Shown: positions 9,818 through 19,409, counted from the first letter of the stretch. The stretch: 34,398 nt of DNA from Cellulosimicrobium sp. (GCA_029256625.1 JAQSXO010000008.1:1-34398), one strand, 5' to 3'. The notes: a model not told the origin generated them from the sequence alone. Numbers and translations are program-made.

Positions 9818-10779
9818 GACGTGCTCCAGGACCGGGTGAGCCGGAAGTAGAGGATCGAGAAGACGGCGAGGACGGCCGCGAGCATGATCGACAGCGCGGT
9901 CGCGGCCCCGTAGTCGCCGCCGAGGCTGTTCTGGAAGGCGTAGCGGTAGATGAGCAGCAGGACCGTCAGCGTCGCGTTGTTCGGCCCGCCGCCCGTGAAC
10001 AGGTAGGGCTCGAGGAAGACCTGCGCCGTGCCGATCACCTGGAGGATCAGGGTGATGAACAGGACGCCGCGCAGCGCCGGGAGCGTGACGTGCCAGATCT
10101 TGCGCCACAGGCCCGCGCCGTCCACCTCGGAGGCGTCGTAGAGCTCGGGCGGCACGCTCGTCAGGGCGGCGAGGTAGATGATGATCGTCCCGCCCGCGCC
10201 GGCCCAGGTGGCCGCGAGGACCAGCGAGGGCATCGCCGTCGAGGCGTCCTGCAGCCACGGGTACGGGCCGAGCCCGACCCAGCCGAGGATCGTGTTGAAC
10301 ACGCCCGTCGGGCTGCCGTTGTAGAAGAACTTCCACAGCAGCACGGCGACGACCGGCGGCACGACGACCGGGAGGTAGGCGAGCGCGGAGTAGAGCCCGC
10401 GCGCCCGGCGTACCTCGCGCATGAGCACCGCGGCGACCAGCGGGATCGGGTACCCGAACAGCAGGGCGAGGAACGCGAAGTACAGCGTGTTCTGCACGGC
10501 CTTCCACAGGAGCGGGTCGTTCAGCACCTGGCGGAAGTTGTCGAGCCCGACGAACGTCGGGTCGCTCACGAGGTTGGTCTCCTGGAAGCTCATGATCACC
10601 GCGCGCACGATGGGGAACCACGAGAAGACGCCGAAGATCAGGATGAGCGGGAGCAGGAAGACGAGGTTGCTCAGGCCGCCGCCACGGAACCACGTCACGG
10701 GGCTGCGGTGTCGGCCGTCGCGGTCGGCCCGCGCGTGGGAGGCGGGTCCCCGTCGCGGCGGGGCGGTGGTGGCGGTCAC
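9814..10779 (-). CDS. Carbohydrate ABC transporter permease (MalF-like)
   Basis: ELYDASEVDGAGLWRKIWHVTLPALRG EAA loop; ATGA overlap with downstream permease; GTG start at 10779 chosen. Confidence 0.9.
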   Translation of the reverse strand: MTATTAPPRRGPASHARADRDGRHRSPVTWFRGGGLSNLVFLLPLILIFGVFSWFPIVRAVIMSFQETNLVSDPTFVGLDNFRQVLNDPLLWKAVQNTLYFAFLALLFGYPIPLVAAVLMREVRRARGLYSALAYLPVVVPPVVAVLLWKFFYNGSPTGVFNTILGWVGLGPYPWLQDASTAMPSLVLAATWAGAGGTIIIYLAALTSVPPELYDASEVDGAGLWRKIWHVTLPALRGVLFITLILQVIGTAQVFLEPYLFTGGGPNNATLTVLLLIYRYAFQNSLGGDYGAATALSIMLAAVLAVFSILYFRLTRSWSTS

Positions 10780-10922
10780 GGGCGAACGTCCTTCGGTGCG
10801 GTGGGAGGTGCCCGACGACGCGAGGTGCGTCGCGCCGTCGGGCACCGGCGGGGTACGGGTCGGCCGGCAGGGGGCGCTGCCGGCCGACCCGGGTCTGCGG
10901 GTCGGCGCGACCTCAGGGGGCG

Positions 10923-12323
10923 TCAGCCCTGGTCGAGCAGGGCCTGTGCCTCGGTGTTCGCCTGCTCCAGCAGCGCGTCCACGTCGGCGTTCTCGTCCGT
11001 CAGGACGGCCTGGACGACCGGGTCGAGCAGGGCGTAGATCTCCTGCGTCTTCTGCGACGGCTCACCGACGAGCGGCAGGTCGAACATCGTGTCCGTGTAG
11101 CTCGTCATCTGGTCGAGCGGCACGTTGATGAAGTCGGCGATCCACTCCTGGTTCTGCAGGTACTGCTCCTCGGAGAACATCGGCAGGACCGGCGTGCCCA
11201 CGGGCTGGTCGTTCGCGACGAGCGTCTCGGCGTCCGCGACCGCGCGCTTCTCGTCGACGAGCTTCGCGAGGTAGAAGAAGTCGATCCACTTGATCGCGGC
11301 CTCCTTCTTCGACTCGTCCACGTTGGCGGGCATCGCGGCGAGCGTGCCGCCCGTGAGGACGCCGGCGTCGTCGCCCTCGAGCGGGAGCGCGGCGAGGCCG
11401 TAGGTGGACTGGTCGACCGCGTTGGTCTGGACGAGCGACGTGAAGACGTCCGAGCCCGACGTGTACATCGCGACCTGGCCGGCGGCGAACGCCTGGTTCA
11501 TGGTGCCCCAGTCGAGGAGGAAGTTGCTCCCGAGGGAGTTGTCCTCCCAGCGCATGGCCTTGAGCCACTCGAGCGCGTCCTTGGTGCCGTCGTTGGTCAG
11601 CGTCGAGGTGGCCGTGCCGTCCTCCGCGACCTCCTGCGTGCGGCCCCCGCGCGCGAACGTGTTGACCGTGAGCTGCCAGCCGCCCGTGTTGTTCTGCGAC
11701 ATCTGCATGTAGCCCGCCACGCCGGGGTTCGCGTCCGCGATCTTCTTCGCGTCCTCGCGGACCTCGTCCCACGTGGTCGGCGGCTGGTCGGGGTCGAGCC
11801 CGGCGGACTCGAACAGCGCCCGGTTGTAGTGCAGGCCCACGCCGTACACGTTCTTCGCGGGGATCGCGTAGACGTGACCGTCGGCGCCCGTCCCGGCCTC
11901 GATGATCGCCGGGTTGAACTTGTCGGCGTACGGCAGCGTGCGGAACTGCTCGTCCAGGTCGGCGAGCTGGCCGTTCTCGACGAGCGTCTTCGCGTCGGTG
12001 AACGGGATCTCGAAGACGTCGGGCAGCGTGCCGCCGGCGAGCTGGGGTGCGAACGTCGTCGCCTTCCACTCGTACTCCTCGGGCACGATGTCGATGTCCG
12101 GGTTCGCGGCCTCGAACTCCTCGACCTGCGCGTTGAAGGCGTCGATCGCCTCCTGCTCGGAGCCCGGGAGGAGGGAGACCACCTTGAGGGTGACCTTCCC
12201 GTCGCCGTCCGAGCCGCTGCTCTCGTCGTCGCTGCCCGAGCCGCCGCTCGAGCACGCGGCGAGCGTGCTGATCGCGAGCGCCCCCGCGAGGGTGAGGGCG
12301 ATCGCCTGACGTGTGGACTTCAT
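10923..12323 (-). CDS. Extracellular sugar-binding lipoprotein of ABC transporter
   Basis: Lipobox LAAC near N-terminus, NVYGVGLHYNRALFESAGLDPDQPPTTWDEV typical of solute-binding family 1; AGGAG SD before ATG 12323. Confidence 0.93.
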   Translation of the reverse strand: MKSTRQAIALTLAGALAISTLAACSSGGSGSDDESSGSDGDGKVTLKVVSLLPGSEQEAIDAFNAQVEEFEAANPDIDIVPEEYEWKATTFAPQLAGGTLPDVFEIPFTDAKTLVENGQLADLDEQFRTLPYADKFNPAIIEAGTGADGHVYAIPAKNVYGVGLHYNRALFESAGLDPDQPPTTWDEVREDAKKIADANPGVAGYMQMSQNNTGGWQLTVNTFARGGRTQEVAEDGTATSTLTNDGTKDALEWLKAMRWEDNSLGSNFLLDWGTMNQAFAAGQVAMYTSGSDVFTSLVQTNAVDQSTYGLAALPLEGDDAGVLTGGTLAAMPANVDESKKEAAIKWIDFFYLAKLVDEKRAVADAETLVANDQPVGTPVLPMFSEEQYLQNQEWIADFINVPLDQMTSYTDTMFDLPLVGEPSQKTQEIYALLDPVVQAVLTDENADVDALLEQANTEAQALLDQG

Positions 12324-12344
12324 CGTCACTCCTGTGTTCCGGTG

Positions 12345-12373
12345 GTGCTGGGTGTGCTGGGTGTGTGCTGGGT
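12345..12373. repeat. Three copies of GTGCTGGGT in the leader of the binding-protein gene
   Basis: Copies at 12345-12353, 12354-12362, 12365-12373. Confidence 0.8.
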
Positions 12374-12439
12374 GTCCGGGCCGACCGGCTCGCGGCCCGG
12401 GGTCAGGTGGCGGTCAGACGTCTCGTCTCGTGCGCGGCG

Positions 12440-14130
12440 TCATGCGCGCAGCCAGACCGCGGTGTCAGGGGCGAGGCGCGCCGGTGGCTCCGACACGCCC
12501 GCCCCGTGCGGGGTACCGCTGTGGAGGAGGACCTCGGCGTCCGCGGGCAGCGGCACGTCCTCGGCCCCGAGGTTGACGACGCACGCGACCGCGCGGTCGT
12601 CGTCGCCGCGGGTGAACGCGAGCACGTCGTCGCCGAGCGCGACCCCGCCGAGGGAGTCGAGCCAGCGGAACGCCTCGCCGTGCAGCGCGGGCTCCGCGCG
12701 TCGGGTCGCGAGCACGCGGCGGTAGAGCGCGAGCATCGACGTCTCGTCGTCGGCCTGCGCCTCGACGGACACCTCGCCCCAGCCCGCGGGCTGGGGCAAC
12801 CAGGGCTGCGCGCCGCCGTCGGGCCCGAACCCGTTGCTCGTGCCGCCGCGCGTCCACGGGAGCGGGACGCGGCAGCCGTCGCGACCGGGGTCGACGCCGT
12901 CGGAGCGGAAGTGCATGGGGTCCTGGATCGCGTCGAGCGGCAGGTCCTCGACCTCGGGAAGCCCCAGCTCGTCGCCCTGGTAGAGGTAGAGCGACCCCGG
13001 CAGCGCCGCCGAGAGCAGCGCCGCGGCGCGGGCCCGACGGCGGCCCGTCTCCAGGTCCGTCGGCGTGCCGAAGCGCTTGGTCGCGAACGCGAACGAGCTG
13101 TCCTCGCGCCCGTACCGCGTCACGGGACGCGTCACGTCGTGGTTCGAGAGCACCCACGTCGCGGGCGCCGCGACCGGGGCGTGCGCGTCGAGCGTCGTCT
13201 GGACCGACTCGCGCAGCGCCTTCGCGTCCCACGGGCGCGCCATGAAGTCGAAGTTGAACGCCGTGTGCATCTCGTCCGGGCGCAGGTACTGGGCGAACCG
13301 GGCACGGTCCGCGAGCCACACCTCGCCCACGAGCACGCGCGGCTCCTCGTAGGAGTCGGCGACGGCGCGCCAGCCGCGGTAGATGTCGTGGAGCTCGTCG
13401 CGGTCGACGTGCGGGTGCTCGCCCGGGCCGGGGTGGGCCGGGACCTCGGGCAGCGCCGGGTCCTTGACGAGCTGGGCCGCGGAGTCGATGCGGATGCCCG
13501 CGGCGCCGCGGTCGAACCAGAACCGCAGGATGTCCACACGTGCAGGTACCACTCGCCGGGCGTGCCGTCGGGGTTGGTCGTGCGCGTCCACGTGCTGCCC
13601 TGGAACTCGGAGACCCAGCGCGTCGGGATCTCGGAGCCGTCCTCGCCCTTGCCCGGGTGGAACCAGAAGCGCTCGCGCTCGGGCGACCCGGGGCCGGCCG
13701 CGAGGGCCGCCTTGAACCACTCGTGCTCGGAGGACACGTGGTTGGGGACGACGTCGATGATCGTGCGGATCCCGAGCTCGCGGGCCTCCGCGATGAGCCG
13801 CTCCGCCTCGGCCAGGGTGCCGAACTGCGGGTCGATCGCGCGGTAGTCCGCGACGTCGTAGCCGCCGTCCGCGAGCGGGGACACGTACCAGGGGGTGAAC
13901 CAGATCGCGTCGACCCCGAGGTCGCGCAGGTAGGTGAGGTGCTGGCGCACGCCCGCGAGGTCGCCCGTGCCGTCGCCGTTGCCGTCCGCGAAGCTGCGCA
14001 CGTACACCTGGTAGATCACGGCGCTGCGCCACCAGTCGGGCGACGCCGCCCCCGGCTCCCGCACCGCCTGCGCGAGGGTCGCGTCGGGGGTGGGTTCGCC
14101 GTCGGCGACTCGGGGGTGATCGTTGCTCAC
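12440..14130 (-). pseudogene. GH13 alpha-glucosidase / oligo-1,6-glucosidase with internal frameshift and apparent deletion
   Basis: N-terminal part SPDWWRSAVIYQVYVRSFADGNGDGTGDLAGV...GEWYLHV is in one frame (GTG start 14130); C-terminal part DILRFWFDRGAAGIRID...LVGEVWL...VLSNHDVTRPVTR is in another; junction near 13531-13545. Confidence 0.85.
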
Positions 14131-14270
14131 CGCGTCCTCTTCCGTGAGTTCGTGGGCTGCACGTGCCTGGGCCGTGCCTCGCCTGCTGCTGCGCACTGCG
14201 TTCGATCCGACCGGGTGGGGGTCCCGGGACGGCCGTCGTGCACCGGGTGCCGACCGCGCCGTCGTAGATG

Positions 14271-14299
14271 ACTGTAACTAGACGACAGGATGCACGCAA
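14271..14299 (-). promoter_or_regulatory. Candidate promoter of GH13 gene
   Basis: Minus strand TTGCGT (14299-14294), 17 nt, TACAGT (14276-14271). Confidence 0.35.
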
Positions 14300-14329
14300 G
14301 AACCTGACAGGGCCGTTACCGAAACGCTA

Positions 14330-14347
14330 TCTCTCGACGTCGAGAGA
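14330..14347. promoter_or_regulatory. 18-bp perfect palindrome TCTCTCGACGTCGAGAGA with central CG, candidate LacI-family operator
   Basis: Perfect self-complementarity, in the gap between lacI and the GH13 gene. Confidence 0.5.
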
Positions 14348-14553
14348 CCTACGCCCCCTTGCGCCCGCCCCATCGCGACACGGCCCGCCCGTGCCCCGCC
14401 GCGCCGCGACCGCCGAGCCCGGGGATATCGGCGGGCTCGACCTCCGCCGTGCCGACAACCCCGGGTTCGGCGACCGCAGGAGGGCACGACGACGAGGGCC
14501 CCGGTCCGGCGCGCGAGCGGCCGGGCCGGGGCCCTGGAGGAGTGAGGTGCGGG

Positions 14554-15585
14554 CTAGGAGGCGGTCGCCTCGCGGCCGGCGGCGTGCGCCGCGGCGGTCG
14601 AGCCGCGCACGACGAGCTCGGGCTCGAACAGGAGCTCGTCGCGCGAGACGTCCGCGCCCGCGATCATGCTCGCGAGCAGGTCGACGGCGGCCCTGCCCAT
14701 GGGCTCGATGGGCTGGCGGACCGTCGTCAGCGCCGGGTCCGTGGAGTTCATGAGGTTGGAGTCGTCGTAGCCGACGACGGAGACGTCCGTCGGGACGTCG
14801 AGGCCCGCGCGCCGCACCGCGCGGACGGCGCCGAGGGCGAGCGGGTCGCTCGCGCACACGATCGCCGTCGCGCCGGCCTCGAGCAGCCGGTTCGCGGCGG
14901 CCTGCCCGCTCTCGAGCGAGTACTGGCTGTGCACGACGAGCGCCGGGTCGAGCACGTGGCCCTGCCGCTCGGCGAACGCCTGCGCCGCGGCGAGCTTGCG
15001 CTCGGACGGCACGTGGTCCGCCGGCCCGAGCAGCAGGCCGACCTTCTCGTGGCCGAGCGAGAGCACGTGGCCGAGCGCCTGGTTCATCGCGACGAGGTCG
15101 TCGCACGAGACGCGCGGGAAGTCGAGGTCCTCGATCGAGGCGTTCATGAGCACGACCGGCAGCCCGAGCTTCTCGAGGCGGCGGAAGTGCGCGTGGTCGG
15201 CCAGGCGTTCGGCGTAGAAGCCGCCCGCGAAGATCACGCCCGAGACGTGCTGGCCCAGGAGGAGGTCGATGTACTCGGCCTCCGTGACGCCGCCCGCGGT
15301 CCGCGTGCAGAGCACCGGCGTGAAGCCCTGCTGCGCGAGCGCACCCCCGATGACCTCGGCGAACGCCGGGAAGATCGGGTTGACGAGCTCGGGGAGCACG
15401 AGCCCGACGAGGCGGCCGCGCTCGCCGCGCAGCTTGGTGGGCCGCTCGTAGCCGAGCACGTCGAGCGCGGTGAGCACCGCGTCGCGCGTCGCCTGCGAGA
15501 CGCCGGGCTTCCCGTTGAGCACGCGGCTCACCGTGGCCTCGCTGACACCGACCTTGGTGGCGACCTCCGCCAGACGTCTCGACAT
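14554..15585 (-). CDS. LacI-family transcriptional regulator
   Basis: MSRRLAEVATKVGVSEATVSRVLNGKPGVSQATRDAVLTALDVLGY HTH and periplasmic-binding-like domain. Confidence 0.95.
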   Translation of the reverse strand: MSRRLAEVATKVGVSEATVSRVLNGKPGVSQATRDAVLTALDVLGYERPTKLRGERGRLVGLVLPELVNPIFPAFAEVIGGALAQQGFTPVLCTRTAGGVTEAEYIDLLLGQHVSGVIFAGGFYAERLADHAHFRRLEKLGLPVVLMNASIEDLDFPRVSCDDLVAMNQALGHVLSLGHEKVGLLLGPADHVPSERKLAAAQAFAERQGHVLDPALVVHSQYSLESGQAAANRLLEAGATAIVCASDPLALGAVRAVRRAGLDVPTDVSVVGYDDSNLMNSTDPALTTVRQPIEPMGRAAVDLLASMIAGADVSRDELLFEPELVVRGSTAAAHAAGREATAS

Positions 15586-15606
15586 GCCGTCGACTATACG
15601 CGCCGC

Positions 15607-15621
15607 TGCAAGCCGCTTGCG
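15607..15621. promoter_or_regulatory. Candidate LacI autoregulatory operator TGCAAGCCGCTTGCG
   Basis: GCAAGC-C-GCTTGC inverted repeat about 22 bp upstream of lacI start. Confidence 0.4.
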
Positions 15622-15693
15622 TAATTCCGGACCGGCCGAACGCAGGCTTGCGTCCGGCGATGTTCGGCACTCCCGCCGCCGGACTCGTGGCTC

Positions 15694-15754
15694 GGCCGAA
15701 CACGACGTGAAGGTCGCAATGGCGCTCATACCGACCGCCATGTCGTTCTCGGCG
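15694..15754. repeat. Possible divergent third copy of the palindrome family
   Basis: Minus strand CGCCGAGAACGAC...GTCGTGTTCGGCC matches the termini of copies 1 and 2; the middle differs. Confidence 0.4.
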
Positions 15755-15854
15755 CGGGGTATGGGCGTGTTCGGGCGGCGCACAGGGCGGCGCGGGGCGG
15801 GGTCGGCGCGGGTGGGGGGTGGGGAGCCGACGGTGTTGCGGCTAGGCTCGTTCG

Positions 15855-17684
15855 GTGTCCTTCCAAAAGGTGCCCGCGCCCCACCCCGTGTCCACGACGG
15901 ACCCGTTCGGGATCGTCCCTGCTCCTGCGGCGCTGACGCCCGGCGAGGGCACGACCGGCGTCGTCGACGGGACGCGGGTCGTGACCGACCCGGCGCTGCG
16001 CGCCGCCGCGCGCTGGTGGCGCCGGGCGACGGAGGACGCCTTCGGCCTCGACCTCGTCCCGGCCGACCCCTCGGCCCCCGGACCGGCAGACCTGACGGTC
16101 CCGGCGTCCCTCGGCGCCACGGAGCCCGCCGTGGTGACGTTCGCGCTCGACGGCGACCTCCCGCCGTCGGGCTACCGCCTCACGGTCGACGCCGCCGGCG
16201 TCCGCGTGGACGCTCGCGACCTCGACGGCGCGCACGCCGCCGCGCAGACGCTCCGCCAGCTCGCCGGCCCGGCCGCGTTCCGCCGCGCCCCCGTCGACGC
16301 CTCCGCCACGCCGACGCTCGTCCTCCCGCACGTCACGATCACGGACCACCCCCGGTTCGCGTGGCGCGGCGTGCTGCTCGACGTCGCACGCCACTTCCTG
16401 CCCAAGGCCGACGTGCTGCGCTTCGTCGACCTCGCCGCGGCGCACCGGCTCAACGTGCTGCAGCTCCACCTCACGGACGACCAAGGCTGGCGCATGGAGA
16501 TCGCGCGCTACCCGCGCCTCACCGAGGTCGGGGCGTGGCGGCGCGAGTCGGGCGTCGGCACGTGGCGCGCCGGCGTCTTCGACGGCCGCCCGCACGGCGG
16601 CTTCTACACGCAGGACGACCTGCGCGAGATCGTCGCCTACGCACGCGAGCGCGGCGTGACGGTCGTGCCGGAGATCGACGCGCCGGGGCACGTCGAGGCC
16701 GCCGTGGCGGCGTACCCCGAGCTCGGCACGCGCAAGCAGCCGCACGAGGTGCGTACGACGTGGGGCGTGAGCACCGAGGTGCTCGACCCGTCCGAGGAGT
16801 CGCTGACCTTCTTCCGGCACGTGCTCGACGAGGTGCTCGACGTGTTCGACGCGCCGTTCGTGGCGATCGGCGGCGACGAGGTGCCGACGACGCTGTGGTG
16901 CGAGAACCCGGCGATCGTGGCGCGCGCGGAGGCGCTCGGGCTCGACGACGTCGGCGGGCTGCACGGGTGGTTCCTCGCCCGGCTCGCGGAGCACGTCGCG
17001 TCGCGCGGGCGGCGCGCGGTCGTGTGGGACGAGGCGTTCGGGCCCGTGCTCCCGCGCGACGTGGTCGTGACGTCGTGGCGCGGCTGGGCCGTCGGGGCGG
17101 ACGCGCTCGCCGCCGGGCACGACGTCGTCATGGCGCCGGAGCAGGTCGTCTACCTCGACCACCGCGGCGGCGACGCCCCGGACGAGCCGGTCCCCGTCGG
17201 GTTCCTCAGCACGATCGACGACGTGTACGCGTTCGAGCCGCTGCCGGCCGCGCTCGCGGCCGCGAGCACGGACACAGACACGGACACAGACACGGACCAC
17301 CCCGGCGCGGGCCGCACCGGCGCACTCCTCGGCGGTCAGGCCGAGCTGTGGTCCGAGCACCTCGACTCCGCACGCCGCGTCGACTATGCCGCGTTCCCGC
17401 GCCTCGCGGCGTTCGCGGAGGTCATGTGGTCGCCCGAGGCCGACCGCTCCCCCGGCTCGCCCGCGTCGCGCGCGTTCCGCGAGCGCCTGGTGACGCACCA
17501 CCTGCCGCGCCTCGACGCGTACGGGGTCGAGTACCGGCCGCTCGACGGCCCGCACCCGTGGCAGACCCGGCCGGGCGTCGCGGGCTGGCCGCGCGACCGC
17601 GCGGCCGAGCTCGCCGCGGGCGGCCTGCGCGGCGTCGGCGGCTGGGTCGAGGGGCGCGACGAGGACGAGGGCGGCCCCGCATGA
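15855..17684 (+). CDS. Beta-N-acetylhexosaminidase (GH20)
   Basis: HLTDDQGWRMEIARYPRLTEVGAWR, VPEIDAPGH, FVAIGGDEVPT catalytic Asp-Glu. Confidence 0.93.
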   Translation: MSFQKVPAPHPVSTTDPFGIVPAPAALTPGEGTTGVVDGTRVVTDPALRAAARWWRRATEDAFGLDLVPADPSAPGPADLTVPASLGATEPAVVTFALDGDLPPSGYRLTVDAAGVRVDARDLDGAHAAAQTLRQLAGPAAFRRAPVDASATPTLVLPHVTITDHPRFAWRGVLLDVARHFLPKADVLRFVDLAAAHRLNVLQLHLTDDQGWRMEIARYPRLTEVGAWRRESGVGTWRAGVFDGRPHGGFYTQDDLREIVAYARERGVTVVPEIDAPGHVEAAVAAYPELGTRKQPHEVRTTWGVSTEVLDPSEESLTFFRHVLDEVLDVFDAPFVAIGGDEVPTTLWCENPAIVARAEALGLDDVGGLHGWFLARLAEHVASRGRRAVVWDEAFGPVLPRDVVVTSWRGWAVGADALAAGHDVVMAPEQVVYLDHRGGDAPDEPVPVGFLSTIDDVYAFEPLPAALAAASTDTDTDTDTDHPGAGRTGALLGGQAELWSEHLDSARRVDYAAFPRLAAFAEVMWSPEADRSPGSPASRAFRERLVTHHLPRLDAYGVEYRPLDGPHPWQTRPGVAGWPRDRAAELAAGGLRGVGGWVEGRDEDEGGPA

Positions 17685-19363
17685 GCGCGCTCGTGGTCCG
17701 CGGCGCCCGGCTCGTCGGGCCCGACGGCGGTGCCTCCTCTCCCGTGGACGTGACGGTCCGCGGGGGCCGGGTCGAGAGCGTCGACCCCGCGGCAGGGACC
17801 GGAGCGCTGCCCGACGACGTGGCGTTCGTCGAGGCCGACGGGCGTCTGCTGCTGCCGGGGTTCGTGGACGCGCACGTGCACGGCGAGGCCGCGGTGCTCG
17901 ACGAGGACGTGCAGCTCGCGATGCTGCGCCAGGGGGTGACGAGCGTCGTCGTCGGGCAGGACGGGGTGTCCTACGCGCCCTCGCCCGCCCCGGGCGAGGC
18001 GCGCGCCCTCGGCGACGCCGCGCCGTCGGGCCTGCACGACGCGGCGACCTGGGCGAGCGGGTACTTCGCCGCGATCAATGGCGAGCACCCCACGTTCCGC
18101 GGCGGGTCCGTCGCGGACCTGCTCGCGACCTACGACCGCACGACGCGCGTGAACGTCGGCTACCTCGCCCCGCACGGCACGATCCGCTACGCGGTCCTGG
18201 GCGCGGCGGCCCGCGCCGCGACGCCCGCCGAGACCGACCGTATGCGCGCGCTGCTCACCGCCGCGCTCGACGACGGCGCCCTGGGGATGTCGACCGGCCT
18301 GGAGTACGTCCCCGCGACGTACGCCGACGAGACCGAGCTCGTGGCCCTCGCCGGTGTCCTCGCGGCGCGCGGGCTCCCCCACGTCTCGCACATGCGCGGC
18401 TACGAGGACAAGGCGGGCCCGGCGTTCGCGGAGCTCGTGCGCGTCGCGCGCGCGTCCGGGGTCGCGACGCACGTCTCGCACTACCACGGCCCCGCCGCGG
18501 AGCTGCTGGGGTACGTCGACGACGCCCACGCCCAGGGCCTGGACGTCACGTTCGACTCCTACCCCTACCTGCGCGGCTGCTCGATCCTGTCGATGGTGTC
18601 CCTGCCGACGTGGCTGCCCATCGCCGACGTCGACGCGACGGTGGCCGCCCTGACGGACCCTGCCGTCCTCGACCGCCTGCACCGCGAGCACTTCCCCACC
18701 CTGGCCGACCTGTGGCCCCGGGTGACGATGGCCGCGGTCCCCACCGGGGCATCGGCAGGCGCACCGGCCGGCGAGCCCGCCGACGACCTCTCCTGGGCGG
18801 AGGGCATGACCCTGCCCGACGTCGCCGCCCGCCTGACCCTGACGCCCGCCCAGGCCGCGGTGCACCTGCTCGTCGCGACGCGCCTGCGCGCCTCGTGCGT
18901 GTTCGCCCAGCCCCCGACCAACTCGCCCGAGTCCGTCCGCGCCCTGCTGCGCCACCGCGCGCACGTGGGCGGCTCCGACGCGATCTATGCGCCCGTCGGA
19001 GGTGGCGGGCGCCCCCACCCGCGCGGGTGGGGCGCCTTCGCGCGCTTCCTTGCCGAGCACGTGCGTACGCTCGGGGACTGGACGTGGCACGACGCCGTCA
19101 CGCACCTGTCGACGCGACCCGCCGAGCGGTTCGCGCTCGCCGGGCGCGGCGTGGTCGCGCCGGGGGCGGTCGCGGACCTCGCGCTCGTCGACCCCGACTG
19201 GGTGCGCGACGAGGCGACGTACGAGGACCCGCGCCGCCCGGCGTCGGGCGTGGACGACGTGCTCGTGGCGGGCGTGCCCGTCCTGCGCGACGGCTCGCTC
19301 ACCGACGCCCTCCCGGGCCGGCCCCTGCGCCCGGGCGCGAGCGCGAGCGCGCCGACAGCGTGA
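17681..19363 (+). CDS. N-acyl-D-amino-acid deacylase / D-aminoacylase family amidohydrolase
   Basis: LLLPGFVDAHVHGEA, GMSTGLEYVPATYADETELVALA, HVSHMRGYED; ATGA overlap with GH20 gene. Confidence 0.85.
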   Translation: MSALVVRGARLVGPDGGASSPVDVTVRGGRVESVDPAAGTGALPDDVAFVEADGRLLLPGFVDAHVHGEAAVLDEDVQLAMLRQGVTSVVVGQDGVSYAPSPAPGEARALGDAAPSGLHDAATWASGYFAAINGEHPTFRGGSVADLLATYDRTTRVNVGYLAPHGTIRYAVLGAAARAATPAETDRMRALLTAALDDGALGMSTGLEYVPATYADETELVALAGVLAARGLPHVSHMRGYEDKAGPAFAELVRVARASGVATHVSHYHGPAAELLGYVDDAHAQGLDVTFDSYPYLRGCSILSMVSLPTWLPIADVDATVAALTDPAVLDRLHREHFPTLADLWPRVTMAAVPTGASAGAPAGEPADDLSWAEGMTLPDVAARLTLTPAQAAVHLLVATRLRASCVFAQPPTNSPESVRALLRHRAHVGGSDAIYAPVGGGGRPHPRGWGAFARFLAEHVRTLGDWTWHDAVTHLSTRPAERFALAGRGVVAPGAVADLALVDPDWVRDEATYEDPRRPASGVDDVLVAGVPVLRDGSLTDALPGRPLRPGASASAPTA

Positions 19364-19409
19364 GCCGCGAGCCGTCCAGCACGAGAGCCCCACTCCCGAG
19401 GAGGACCAC

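Noticed and set aside
15470-19363. 1297-aa + strand ORF
   Set aside because: Only the part from 17681 is a recognisable protein (D-aminoacylase family); the upstream part is an out-of-frame read through antisense lacI and GH20
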